From Verrucomicrobiales bacterium (lineage in GTDB: Bacteria > Verrucomicrobiota > Verrucomicrobiia > Verrucomicrobiales > DEV007): a stretch of 64,000 nt of DNA. Under the pieces are notes generated by a model. That model had not been told where the DNA came from, searched no databases, and saw only the letters and a list, made by a program, of their open reading frames with translations. The stretch is from NCBI GenBank assembly GCA_016795505.1, contig JAEUHH010000105.1, forward strand, positions 62,001-126,000. Direction: 5' to 3'. The translations under genes were made by a program, and so were the position numbers. Below, piece after piece: positions 7,482 to 15,921 of this stretch. How positions within the stretch are numbered: position 1 is the first letter of the stretch; every line of letters starts with the position of its first letter.

Positions 7482-9344
7482 TGCGCTGGCTTGGTATTTT
7501 TTCTTCAGTTGGGTGCGGATGCGGATGGCGGTCAGATTCATCACCACCACGAGCAGGATCAGGAACAGGGTGGTGGCAAAAACCATCGGTTTGGCGCCTT
7601 CAGAGTCGGGCGACTGAAAGCCGAGGTCATAAATGTGGAATCCAAGGTGCATGAACTTCCGCTCCGCATGGATGAACGGCGCGGACAGGTCGATGGGCAG
7701 CGAAGGCGCCAGTTTCACCACCCCGGTGATCATCAGGGGTGCCACCTCCCCCGCCCCGCGGGCCATGGCGAGGATGACGCCGGTCATCACCCCGGGCAGG
7801 GCACTGGGCAGGACCACGCGCTGGATCATCTGCCATTTTGACGCCCCGCACGCGAGGGCCGCCTCGCGCACCCCGCGCGGCACAGCGGCGAGGGCTTCCT
7901 CGGTGGCGACGATGACGACAGGCAGGGTCATCAGGGCAAGTGTCAGCGAAGCCCAAAGGATGCCGCCGGTACCAAATGTCGGCGTGGGCAGCGACTCGGA
8001 GTAAAAGCCATCGAAATAAGGATTGAACACCAGCGTGGCGATGCCGAACAGCACCGCACAGACGGCGGTGAAGGGCTTGAGAAAGCGGATCACGGCATTC
8101 GGCTTCGGCAAATTGGGATTGCTGCCCCCGTAGTTCATGGCCAGCACGATCGCCGCCACCGCGTTGACGATGAAAGCCAGACCGGACAGCCACCAGGCCA
8201 CCGCCGGCATTGGTGTCTTGGTGCCGCCATCGATGAAGGAGCCCACGCCGTAAACGAAGAAGCCCAGCCCAAAGACGCCGAAGACGATCGACGGAACCCC
8301 GGCGAGATTGTTCACGCAGATGCGAACAATCCGCACCATCAGCCCCTGGGCAGCATACTCGCGCAGGTAGATCGCCGCGATGACCCCGAGCGGGCTCACC
8401 ATGACGGCCATCAGGATGGTCATGACGAAGGTGCCGAAGATGGCGGGAAAGATGCCGCCCTCGGTATTGGCCTCGCGTGGCTCTCCGGTGATGAACTCGA
8501 AGAAGTGATAGCTGAACACGCCCAGCCGGCCGAACCAGCTCAGGTCGTTCGGACGGTAATAGTGGACGAAGTCGCCCAGCTTCTGGGTGCGCTCTTCCCC
8601 GCTGGCGAGCCGGTAACGCAGGATATTCGATTCCTGCTCGGCCCGCAGGCGCCGGGCCTCGGCGGCGAGGGCCTCGTATTCTTTCTGCGCTGCCTCAATC
8701 GCCGCCTGATGGGGCGCCGGATCGCCTCCTCCGGAGCGTTCCAGCCGGCGAATGGCCATCTCTTCGGACCGGATGCGCTCGTTGAGCCTGCCGATCTGTT
8801 TCTTCTCGATGTGCAGGATCTCGCGTCTCCGTTCGCCGGCCTCGCGAACCAGTTGGGAAAAGGTCTCGTCGAATTTTTCATCGGCCACCTCGACCCGGCT
8901 GCCATCCGCCAGATCGAGCCCAATCGGGTAAAAGAGGGAGTCGCCATACTCCATGCGCTCGGCCAGAATGAGGTCTCGCGGCTCAGTCCGGCCGGTCACG
9001 GCTTCGCCATCGATGAATCGAAAGGCGAGCCCGTAGGCATCCTTGTTTCCGGTGAAGATCTGAATCTCTTCCTTCCCGGCCGAGCCATCATCAGCGGGGC
9101 GCAGCCGGGTTTTGACCACTTCTCCGGCCACGGCAGTGGTCTTGCCATCGGCCTCGCGCAGAGCGAACTCGACGACCGGCTTGGGCCAGAAAACGGTGAT
9201 GCCATTCCACAGGATCAGGCCCAGCAGGCCAATGATCATGATCAGGCCCGTGCTCAATCCCACGGCGGTCAGCCACACCTGAACCTCACCCTTTGCCCGT
9301 CTGGGACGGGTGGATGCGGCGGTGGCTTGGACTTCCTGACTCAT
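7476..9344 (-). CDS. pstA: phosphate ABC transporter permease PstA, with large periplasmic insertion
   Basis: A 622-residue inner-membrane permease, about twice the length of E. coli PstA. One membrane helix lies near residues 28-52. A long charged extracytoplasmic region with a coiled-coil-like Glu/Arg-rich segment (about 165-245) follows, then the five-helix permease core. The core carries the EAA-type loop ([15 protein letters not shown]) and ends in hydrophobic segments. Large N-terminal insertions are known in PstA and PstC of some Gram-negative lineages. ATG at 9344 is preferred; a GTG at 9362 is also possible. It starts 25 bases after the pstC stop, so the two are co-transcribed. Its stop codon is supplied by a repeat array. 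Confidence 0.9.
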   Translation of the reverse strand: MSQEVQATAASTRPRRAKGEVQVWLTAVGLSTGLIMIIGLLGLILWNGITVFWPKPVVEFALREADGKTTAVAGEVVKTRLRPADDGSAGKEEIQIFTGNKDAYGLAFRFIDGEAVTGRTEPRDLILAERMEYGDSLFYPIGLDLADGSRVEVADEKFDETFSQLVREAGERRREILHIEKKQIGRLNERIRSEEMAIRRLERSGGGDPAPHQAAIEAAQKEYEALAAEARRLRAEQESNILRYRLASGEERTQKLGDFVHYYRPNDLSWFGRLGVFSYHFFEFITGEPREANTEGGIFPAIFGTFVMTILMAVMVSPLGVIAAIYLREYAAQGLMVRIVRICVNNLAGVPSIVFGVFGLGFFVYGVGSFIDGGTKTPMPAVAWWLSGLAFIVNAVAAIVLAMNYGGSNPNLPKPNAVIRFLKPFTAVCAVLFGIATLVFNPYFDGFYSESLPTPTFGTGGILWASLTLALMTLPVVIVATEEALAAVPRGVREAALACGASKWQMIQRVVLPSALPGVMTGVILAMARGAGEVAPLMITGVVKLAPSLPIDLSAPFIHAERKFMHLGFHIYDLGFQSPDSEGAKPMVFATTLFLILLVVVMNLTAIRIRTQLKKKYQASAF

Positions 9345-9369
9345 GGGTTGGGGTTCGGTCACGGGGCGG

Positions 9370-11763
9370 TCAGACGATCTTGAATTTCTCCCGCAGGCGC
9401 TGGCGGAGCACCTCGGCAACAGTGTTCAGCACAAAGGTCATGAGGAACAGCACCAGGGCACCCAGGAACAGGCTGCGGTAGTGGGTGGAGCCGACGGCGG
9501 CCTCGGGCAGTTCGACGGCGATGTTGGCCGACAGCGTGCGCATGCCGTTGAACAGGTTCCAGTGGTCGGCGATGGGAAACTGGCCGTTTCCGATCCCGGC
9601 TTCGCCAAAAAGCAGGCGCCCCATCTCGTCCATGACTGGTGTGTTTCCGGTGGCCATGACCACAATCATTGTCTCCCCCACGGCACGACCCAGACCGATC
9701 ATGAGCGCGGAGAAGATTCCCGCTGCTGCGATCGGCAGCACCACGGTCCGCACGACCTGCCAGCGGCTCGCTCCAAGCGCCTCGGAGGCGGAAATGATGG
9801 AGGGCGGCACGTTGGACAAGGCGTCCTCTGCGATGGTGAAAATGACCGGAATGACAGCGAACCCCATCATGAAACCAACCACGAGACAGTTTCTCTGGTC
9901 ATAGGGCAGGCCGGAGAATTGCGGCCACCAGAGCCGAAAATCGGCGATGCGTTCACCACCCGGCATGGTGGCCACGAACAGCTGCCGCTCTACCGCGGGA
10001 CCGAGATTCCACCCGATCCATCCGGCGGCGAGAACGGCTGGGATCAAAATCAAATACTCGCCCCCCATCGGCATCCGGTTGCGGAAACTCACCGGCGTAT
10101 GGCTCCAGGCATAACCGATGAGCGCAGCCACAACAGGAATCAGGACGATGATGGTCAGCACCGAGGGCACCCGGGCCTCGATCAGAGGCGCGAGCCAGAG
10201 AGCGGCGAGGAATCCCAGCACCACCGACGGCAGCGACGCCATGATCTCCATGAGCGGCTTGACGAGGCGCTTCACATCCGGATGCATGAATTGCGACACA
10301 TAGATCGCCGCCAGCACCGCGATCGGCACGGCAAAGAGCATCGCGTAGAGCGTGCCCTTCAGAGAGCCGATGATCAGCGGCGTCAGTGAGAGCTTCGGCT
10401 CAAAATCGTCGGTGCCGCTGGTCGACTGCCATTCATATTTGGGCTTGGCAAACCCTTCATACCAGATCTCGGCGAAGAAGGCGCGCCAGCCGGCTTCGGG
10501 ATGCGGATCGTCGATCTCAAAAAGATGGAGCCGTCCCGCCTCGCGATCAATGAAACCGGCATGCTCCGCCTTGGCATCCATCGCCAGCGAACCGGCTCGG
10601 AAGGGCAGTTCCATCGTCTTCCGCACGGACTCGGTGGTGGCATAGCAGAGGGCGACTTCGTGATCGTTTGCGACGAGAAAGGACTTGTTTCGCTGGCTCG
10701 CGAAATAATGGGTGATGCCGTCGCGCAGCGGGTGCAGCTCCTTGGTCAGGCCAAAGGTGCGCGCCTTTTCCCCCTCCTTGATGAAGAGCGAATAGATCCG
10801 CACCCGGCCTCCGGTGCTGTAAACGACCAGCGACACGTCACCGAAGAGATAGCCGAGGCCCGCCACGGTCTCTCCCGTCCCTTCAAACGGGGTGAACCTT
10901 TGCCGCACCGTCCATTGATCGCCGGAAAGGAACAGGTAGAACAACTCATTGGCCTCCGTGCGCACGATCAGGCTGTCGGCCGTGCCGGCGGCGAGGATGT
11001 CGACGGGCTGACTGCCGTCCAATTGGTCGGTCAGGTCGGCGTAGCCCTCGACCTTCACCGTGCCCTTGCCCAGCAGCGAGCGCTGCTGACGCAGAGTCAC
11101 CACACCGACCCGCGCCCCGGCGCCGTCGCCCTGGATCACGGCGAAGAGCTTGCGGTCACCCGAGTCTTTGTAGTCGATCGCCCGCACTGGCGCCGGAGTT
11201 GCCTCGTTCAGCGGGAGAAAGGGCTGGCTCTCGACCTTGGCGGACACGGCCCGTTTCCCATCCACCTCGGCCGCGGAATAGCCGATCTTCACCAAGCCCG
11301 CCCGCCCATCGGCGGTCCCGACAATCAATGTCTGGCTGACGGCATCGTAGCGATAGGCGGAGACCACGGCGCCTTCCGGCAGCCCGACCGACTCCTTGCG
11401 AGGCTCGGCGGCCTCGCCGGTGCCGCTCATCGGATAAAAGGCAATCTCAGAGCCGCCATCATAGAAAAAGGGCAACTCCGACCACTCATCCAAGCCGAGC
11501 ACGCCCCCCTCCTGATAGGCCATGGGGATCTCGGCAGCCTTGCGGATGTGGGCCTTGCCGAACAGGGGGATGATCTGGCTGAGGATGAAGCCGAAGATCC
11601 CAAAGACCGCCACCACGATACCCAGCCCGCCGAACACGATGGCGGACGTCATGAACCGGTCGAAATGCAGCGTGCGCTTCGAAACCAAAAAACGGGCCGG
11701 CACCGGCCGGGGGGCGGGACGAGTCTTGACCGGGGCTTCGGTCGGCTCTTTCGAGGGTTCCAT
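9370..11763 (-). CDS. pstC: phosphate ABC transporter permease PstC, with large periplasmic domain
   Basis: A 797-residue permease subunit. After a proline-rich cytoplasmic tail there is a membrane helix at about 40-62. A large domain of roughly 370 residues follows, with repeated short strands of the type found in beta-propellers (Y-K-D-S-G-D-R-K-L-F-A-V, S-L-V-V-Y-S-T-G-G). The permease core (about 470-797) has the conserved loop EALGASRWQVVRTVVLP. With PstA it forms the phosphate channel energised by PstB. The ATG at 11763 has no competitor nearby. Upstream, a strong hairpin at 11820-11850 separates it from pstS. Confidence 0.9.
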   Translation of the reverse strand: MEPSKEPTEAPVKTRPAPRPVPARFLVSKRTLHFDRFMTSAIVFGGLGIVVAVFGIFGFILSQIIPLFGKAHIRKAAEIPMAYQEGGVLGLDEWSELPFFYDGGSEIAFYPMSGTGEAAEPRKESVGLPEGAVVSAYRYDAVSQTLIVGTADGRAGLVKIGYSAAEVDGKRAVSAKVESQPFLPLNEATPAPVRAIDYKDSGDRKLFAVIQGDGAGARVGVVTLRQQRSLLGKGTVKVEGYADLTDQLDGSQPVDILAAGTADSLIVRTEANELFYLFLSGDQWTVRQRFTPFEGTGETVAGLGYLFGDVSLVVYSTGGRVRIYSLFIKEGEKARTFGLTKELHPLRDGITHYFASQRNKSFLVANDHEVALCYATTESVRKTMELPFRAGSLAMDAKAEHAGFIDREAGRLHLFEIDDPHPEAGWRAFFAEIWYEGFAKPKYEWQSTSGTDDFEPKLSLTPLIIGSLKGTLYAMLFAVPIAVLAAIYVSQFMHPDVKRLVKPLMEIMASLPSVVLGFLAALWLAPLIEARVPSVLTIIVLIPVVAALIGYAWSHTPVSFRNRMPMGGEYLILIPAVLAAGWIGWNLGPAVERQLFVATMPGGERIADFRLWWPQFSGLPYDQRNCLVVGFMMGFAVIPVIFTIAEDALSNVPPSIISASEALGASRWQVVRTVVLPIAAAGIFSALMIGLGRAVGETMIVVMATGNTPVMDEMGRLLFGEAGIGNGQFPIADHWNLFNGMRTLSANIAVELPEAAVGSTHYRSLFLGALVLFLMTFVLNTVAEVLRQRLREKFKIV

Positions 11764-11819
11764 GCGCGGATTTTAGGAGGCCGGATGAAAGCCCCGAAGT
11801 CTCCGGAGTTCAAGTCAAA

Positions 11820-11850
11820 GGCCCGGAGAGAGTCAAACAATCTCCGGGCC
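11820..11850 (-). terminator. hairpin between pstS and pstC (attenuator-like terminator)
   Basis: GGCCCGGAGA and TCTCCGGGCC make a perfect 10-bp stem around an 11-base loop. On the minus strand it is followed by TTTGACTTG, so the T-tract is short. Placed 33 bases after the pstS stop and 57 before pstC, it fits the common arrangement that gives more PstS than permease, by partial termination or by protecting the pstS mRNA end. Confidence 0.65.
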
Positions 11851-11882
11851 CCGACTCAAAATCTGGAATGGTGAAGATCCCG

Positions 11883-12845
11883 TCACTGGAGGGAATCCAC
11901 CGTCTCCTTCGCCACTTCGGCGGGCATCGGGTAGTAGCCGTCCTTCACGACGACTTCCTGGCCTTCTTTCGACAGCACGAACTTGAGGAATTCGCCCGTG
12001 AGCTTGTCGATCGGCTGGCCGGGCTTCTTGTTCACGTAGATAAAGAGGAAGCGAGCCATCGGATAGTCTCCCGTCAGGCAGTTTTCGTAGGTCGCCTCGA
12101 AGAACTCGCCTTCCTTCTCACCCAGCGGCAGCGCCCGCACGCCGGAGGTCATGTAGCCGATCCCGGAATAGCCCAGCGCATACTGGTCGGTGGAAATGCC
12201 CTGCACCACAGCCGAGGAGCCGGGCTGCTCTTTCACCGCGCTTTTGAAGTCACCCTTGCCCAGCGCGTGCTCTTTGAAGAAACCATAGGTCCCAGAAGCG
12301 CTGTTGCGGCCATAAAGCGAGATCGCCCGCCCCTTCCACGCGTCGAGGCCGATCTGACCCCAGTCGGAAATGTCTTCGCCACCACCCAGCTTGCGGGTCG
12401 ATGAGAAAATGGCGTCCACCTGCGCGAGCGTCAGGCCTTTGATCGGATTGTCCTTGTGGGCGAAAACAGCCAAGGCATCGACCGCCACTTTGATTTCCAG
12501 CGGCTTATAGCCAAACTTTGCTTCGAAAAGGTCAATCTCCTCCTGTTTCATCGCCCGGCTCATGGGCCCGAGCTGAGCGGTGCCTTCGATCAGCGCCGGC
12601 GGAGCCGTGGCCGAGCCCTTGCCTTCCACCTGCACGTTGACGTTGGGATACTTGGCCTTGAAGCCCTCGGCCCACAGGGTCATCAGGTTGTTGAGCGTGT
12701 CGGAGCCGATGGAGTTCAGGTTGCCGGTGACACCGCTGACTTGTTGGTAGGCCGGAATGGCGGGGTCCACGTCGGTGGCCTGCCCGCCGACCGGAAGAGC
12801 CAGACCGAGCGCGATCGCGGAAAGAGTGAGTCGATACGTATTCAT
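11883..12845 (-). CDS. pstS: periplasmic phosphate-binding protein PstS
   Basis: A 320-residue solute-binding protein. A signal peptide occupies about residues 1-23 (hydrophobic core, cleavage after G-Q-A). Phosphate-binding elements of the PstS family follow: GSDT near residue 47, then GPMSRAM around 97-103 and [10 protein letters not shown] near 188. It captures phosphate in the periplasm for PstCAB. It is the first gene of the leftward pst operon. The region upstream is shared with the divergent pstB2 and holds a TGTGAC dyad about 157 bp from the start. The protein resembles the longer PstS form found in Pseudomonas more than the E. coli type. Confidence 0.92.
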   Translation of the reverse strand: MNTYRLTLSAIALGLALPVGGQATDVDPAIPAYQQVSGVTGNLNSIGSDTLNNLMTLWAEGFKAKYPNVNVQVEGKGSATAPPALIEGTAQLGPMSRAMKQEEIDLFEAKFGYKPLEIKVAVDALAVFAHKDNPIKGLTLAQVDAIFSSTRKLGGGEDISDWGQIGLDAWKGRAISLYGRNSASGTYGFFKEHALGKGDFKSAVKEQPGSSAVVQGISTDQYALGYSGIGYMTSGVRALPLGEKEGEFFEATYENCLTGDYPMARFLFIYVNKKPGQPIDKLTGEFLKFVLSKEGQEVVVKDGYYPMPAEVAKETVDSLQ

Positions 12846-13001
12846 CTGAGTGGATTGGGGAGTGAGTTGAATGGTTGTTGCCTGCTGATTTCAGCCGTTT
12901 CACCGACAAGGGACCCGGAAAAACACCGGATCGGCCCACCATCGGCGCCCCGACTGACACCAGACCTAGCCTCAGGCCGGCGATTTCATCCAAATCATTC
13001 A

Positions 13002-13019
13002 TGTGACGATTTCTTCACA
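13002..13019. promoter_or_regulatory. dyad TGTGAC-N6-(t)TCACA in the pstS / pstB2 divergent region
   Basis: The 18-bp site reads TGTGAC, GATTTC, TTCACA, one mismatch from a perfect dyad. It lies in the 339-bp divergent region between pstS and the second pstB. The same dyad recurs at 14070 and 15895, both near phosphate-cluster genes, so it is a candidate operator for the phosphate response or for a Crp/Fnr-like factor. Canonical PhoB boxes are direct repeats, not dyads. Confidence 0.5.
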
Positions 13020-13184
13020 TTTCTCCAGCCGCCTCTTTCACAATTGCTTACCCCCTTTCCACCAGCCACTTGCCAGCCTTCCCCGTGCAGCCCACCGGCC
13101 GACCTCAGTCCGGCATCACCGAAAAATCCCATTCGCCACACCGGTCAACTTCGTGCATATAGGCGCGGCGCTTCGCCATTCCGA

Positions 13185-14036
13185 ATGTCCGACACCGCCC
13201 CCCCACCCGCTGCCACCGCCACCACGGAAGCCCCCCGCCGCGCCCGGCTCCACGCTGGTCGGCAGCAGCCCGCCTTTGATTCCCCGGCCATCCGGGTGTC
13301 GGGGGTTGATTTCCACTACGGGGACAAAAAAGCGCTCTCCGACATATCCTTCGACATCCCGCGGAATCAGGTGACGGCCTTCATCGGCCCCTCCGGCTGC
13401 GGAAAATCGACCCTGCTGCGCTGTTTCAACCGCATGAACGACAAGATCCGCGGCGCCGGCATCACCCGCGGCCAGATCGAGGTCGAGGGGCTCGACATTC
13501 ACTCGCCCCGGGTCGATCCCGTGGCCCTGCGACGCGAAGTCGGCATGGTTTTTCAGAAATCCAACCCCTTCCCGGCCACCATTTACGAAAACGTGGCCTA
13601 CGGACTCCGCATCACCGGCGAAAAACGCCGCCAGGTGCTCGACCGGGTGGTGGAGGAAAGCCTGCGCGGTGCCGCCCTCTGGGACGAGGTTAAGGACCGC
13701 CTCCAGGACAACGCCTTCGGCCTCTCCGGCGGCCAGCAGCAGCGCCTCTGCATCGCCCGCGCCATCGCGGTGAAACCCCGGGTGCTCTTGATGGACGAGC
13801 CCTGCTCCGCACTCGATCCCATCGCCACCCTGAAGGTCGAATCCCTGATCCTGGAACTGAAAAGCCGCTACACCGTGGTCATCGTCACCCACAACATGCA
13901 GCAGGCCACCCGCGTCTCGGACTACACAGCCTTTTTCTATCTCGGTGAACTGATCGAATACGACCAGACCACCACGATTTTCTCCAATCCGAGCCGCGAG
14001 GCGACGGAGAACTACGTCACCGGGCGATTCAGTTGA
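13185..14036 (+). CDS. phosphate ABC transporter ATP-binding protein PstB (copy 2)
   Basis: A 283-residue PstB paralogue with an N-terminal Ala/Pro-rich extension of about 38 residues, then a standard PstB core: Walker [22 protein letters not shown], signature LSGGQQQRL, Walker B VLLMDEP, and THNMQQATR. It is divergent from pstS and lies upstream of a Na/Pi cotransporter. It may serve the same PstCA permease under other conditions; no second permease set is visible here. ATG at 13185 is the first start after the AT-richer divergent promoter region. The G-x-G-I-T-R-G insertion after the N-R-M-N-D segment is ordinary for PstB. Confidence 0.9.
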   Translation: MSDTAPPPAATATTEAPRRARLHAGRQQPAFDSPAIRVSGVDFHYGDKKALSDISFDIPRNQVTAFIGPSGCGKSTLLRCFNRMNDKIRGAGITRGQIEVEGLDIHSPRVDPVALRREVGMVFQKSNPFPATIYENVAYGLRITGEKRRQVLDRVVEESLRGAALWDEVKDRLQDNAFGLSGGQQQRLCIARAIAVKPRVLLMDEPCSALDPIATLKVESLILELKSRYTVVIVTHNMQQATRVSDYTAFFYLGELIEYDQTTTIFSNPSREATENYVTGRFS

Positions 14037-14065
14037 CCGGCCGCAGCCGGCACAGACGCATTTTT

Positions 14066-14091
14066 CTTGTGTGACGTTCTTGTCACACAAG
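14066..14091. promoter_or_regulatory. perfect 10-bp dyad upstream of the Na/Pi cotransporter (contains TGTGAC-N6-GTCACA)
   Basis: CTTGTGTGAC and GTCACACAAG flank a 6-base centre (GTTCTT). The site ends 31 bp before the cotransporter ATG, a position suited to an operator or activator site. It could also act as a terminator hairpin for pstB2, which ends 29 bp upstream, but no T-tract follows on the plus strand. It shares the TGTGAC-N6-GTCACA core with sites at 13002 and 15895. Confidence 0.55.
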
Positions 14092-14122
14092 CGGAAATCC
14101 CTACAGTCGCAGGGATTTCCGC

Positions 14123-15886
14123 ATGGACACCCTCGCATTCATCCTCAAAATCCTCGGCTCGCTCGGCGTCTTCCTCTACGGGATGAAGGTCATGAGCGAG
14201 GGCATCCAGCGGACCGCCGGCGACGGCATGCGTCGGGTCATGGCCACCATGACGCACAATCGCTTCACCGGCATCCTGACCGGTCTGGCCATCACCAGCA
14301 TCATCCAGTCGTCGTCCGCCACCACCGTGATGGTCGTCAGTTTCGTCAATGCCGGGCTCCTCACCCTCATCGAGTCCATCGGCGTCATCATGGGGGCGAA
14401 TCTTGGCACCACCCTCACCGCCTGGATCATCGCCCTCGTCGGCAAATTCTCCCTCTCGGATGTCGCCATCCCCATCATCGGCATCGGTCTGCCCCTCTTT
14501 TTCGTCGGACGCAACCGCTGGAAAAGCTTCGGCGAGGTGCTCATTGGCTTCGGTCTCCTCTTCTACGGGCTCTATCTCCTCAAAGAGTCCGTGCCGGATG
14601 TGAAAGGCATGCTCACCAGTGCCGATGCCGCCGCCCAAGCCCAGGCGCAACAGATTCAGCAGTTCATTTCCGCCTTCAGTGGCAAAGGCTACGTCTCGAT
14701 CTTCGTCTTTCTCATCCTCGGCATCCTGCTCACCCTCATCGTGCAGTCCTCGTCGGCAGCCATGGCGATCACCGTGACCCTGGCCATTCAGGGCTGGATC
14801 GGCTTTGAGGAGTCCGCCGCCATCGTGCTCGGCGAAAACATTGGCACCACTGTCACCGCATGGCTCGCCTCGATCGGCACCTCGGTGAATGCCAAGCGCG
14901 CCGCCCGCGCCCACTTTTTTTTCAATGTCATCGGTGTCTGCTGGATGCTCGCCGCCTTCTATCCCTTCACCCAGGCTGTCCAGTGGCTCGGCGAGCACCT
15001 GCCCGAGAGTTTTCGCGGCAAAGACCACTCCGCCGCCATCGGATTCCATCTCGCCATCTTCCATTCCCTGTTCAATTTCACCAACATCCTCGTGCTGGTG
15101 CCCTTTGTGAACCAACTCGCCGCCCTCGTCACCCGGTTGGTCAAGGAAACCGGCTCCACTCCAGCCACCTCCCACCGCCTGCGTTTCATTTCCGGCGGCA
15201 TGGTCGACCTCGGCGAACTCAACATCCCCGAGGCGGAAAACTCCACCCGCGACCTCGCCGGCATCACCCGCGAGATGTTCCTCGGCTATCTGGAGATCTT
15301 CAAAAATCCCGACCTCGATCTCAGCGAGGAGGTCAAACGGCTCAAGGCCCTCGAAGACGCCGCCGATGTCCTCACCCACGACATCACCGAGTACCTCGTC
15401 CGCACTTCCGCCGCCGAAATCAGTCAGGACAACGCCCGCTCCGTCACCCGGATGCTGCGCATCGTCTCCGAACTGGAGGAAATCTCCGACGCCATCTACC
15501 GCCTCCTCCAGATCACCCAGCGGAAATACACCAAGGGACGCGCCTTCGGGGACGAAGCCAATGCCAACGTCATCGCATTCGCCGACAAGATCCTCGAACT
15601 CATCGACCTCTACTCCGACGTGCTGGCCACCGGCGCCACCGAGGCGAAGCTGCGACAGGCCGAGGCCATCGAGCAGACCACCGACAAGCTGCGGAAGCAA
15701 TACAACAAACGCGCCGTGAAGCGCATGACCGAGACGCCCGACGCGGTGAAGACCGAGATGATCACCATCGACATGAACAACCAGTTCGAACTGATCACCA
15801 ACTACGGCCTCAATGTCGTGCAGAGCGCCTACTACCTGCTCAAGCATGACGAAGTGCCCGAGCCCCGCGCCGCCACCGGCAGCTGA
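14123..15886 (+). CDS. Na/Pi cotransporter family protein with PhoU-like C-terminal domain
   Basis: A 587-residue inner-membrane protein of the NptA/YjbB (SLC34-like) family, which couples phosphate movement to sodium. The two inverted signature repeats are clear: QSSSATT at 62-68 with GANLGTT at 91-97, and QSSSAA at 208-213 with GENIGTT at 237-243. About nine hydrophobic segments fill the first 340 residues. The C-terminal 230 residues are helical and charged with PhoU-like repeats, ending K-R-M-T-E-T-P-D-A-V. Its place beside pstB2 and behind the dyad at 14066 suggests expression with the phosphate-starvation genes. Direction of transport (import or export) cannot be told from sequence. Confidence 0.92.
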   Translation: MDTLAFILKILGSLGVFLYGMKVMSEGIQRTAGDGMRRVMATMTHNRFTGILTGLAITSIIQSSSATTVMVVSFVNAGLLTLIESIGVIMGANLGTTLTAWIIALVGKFSLSDVAIPIIGIGLPLFFVGRNRWKSFGEVLIGFGLLFYGLYLLKESVPDVKGMLTSADAAAQAQAQQIQQFISAFSGKGYVSIFVFLILGILLTLIVQSSSAAMAITVTLAIQGWIGFEESAAIVLGENIGTTVTAWLASIGTSVNAKRAARAHFFFNVIGVCWMLAAFYPFTQAVQWLGEHLPESFRGKDHSAAIGFHLAIFHSLFNFTNILVLVPFVNQLAALVTRLVKETGSTPATSHRLRFISGGMVDLGELNIPEAENSTRDLAGITREMFLGYLEIFKNPDLDLSEEVKRLKALEDAADVLTHDITEYLVRTSAAEISQDNARSVTRMLRIVSELEEISDAIYRLLQITQRKYTKGRAFGDEANANVIAFADKILELIDLYSDVLATGATEAKLRQAEAIEQTTDKLRKQYNKRAVKRMTETPDAVKTEMITIDMNNQFELITNYGLNVVQSAYYLLKHDEVPEPRAATGS

Positions 15887-15894
15887 TCGGCCAA

Positions 15895-15912
15895 TGTGAC
15901 GAAATCGTCACG
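15895..15912. promoter_or_regulatory. dyad TGTGAC-N6-GTCACG upstream of the glycosidase-like gene
   Basis: Third copy of the dyad, with centre GAAATC. It lies in the 35-bp gap between the Na/Pi cotransporter stop and the ATG at 15922, only 9 bp before that start. That is close for an activator site, so repression or a role in the RNA is equally possible. Confidence 0.45.
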
Positions 15913-15921
15913 CCGCCCGGC

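Noticed and set aside
14012-15847. 611-codon minus-strand frame opposite the Na/Pi cotransporter
   Set aside because: Composition is Gly/Asp/Glu-rich and typical of a shadow; the plus strand has all QSSS and GxNxGTT signatures.
13002-15912. The TGTGAC dyads as classical PhoB boxes or Crp sites
   Set aside because: PhoB boxes are direct repeats of about 11 bp; Crp sites have TGTGA-N6-TCACA, whereas here TGTGA and TCACA are 8 bp apart. Reported instead as an unassigned dyad.
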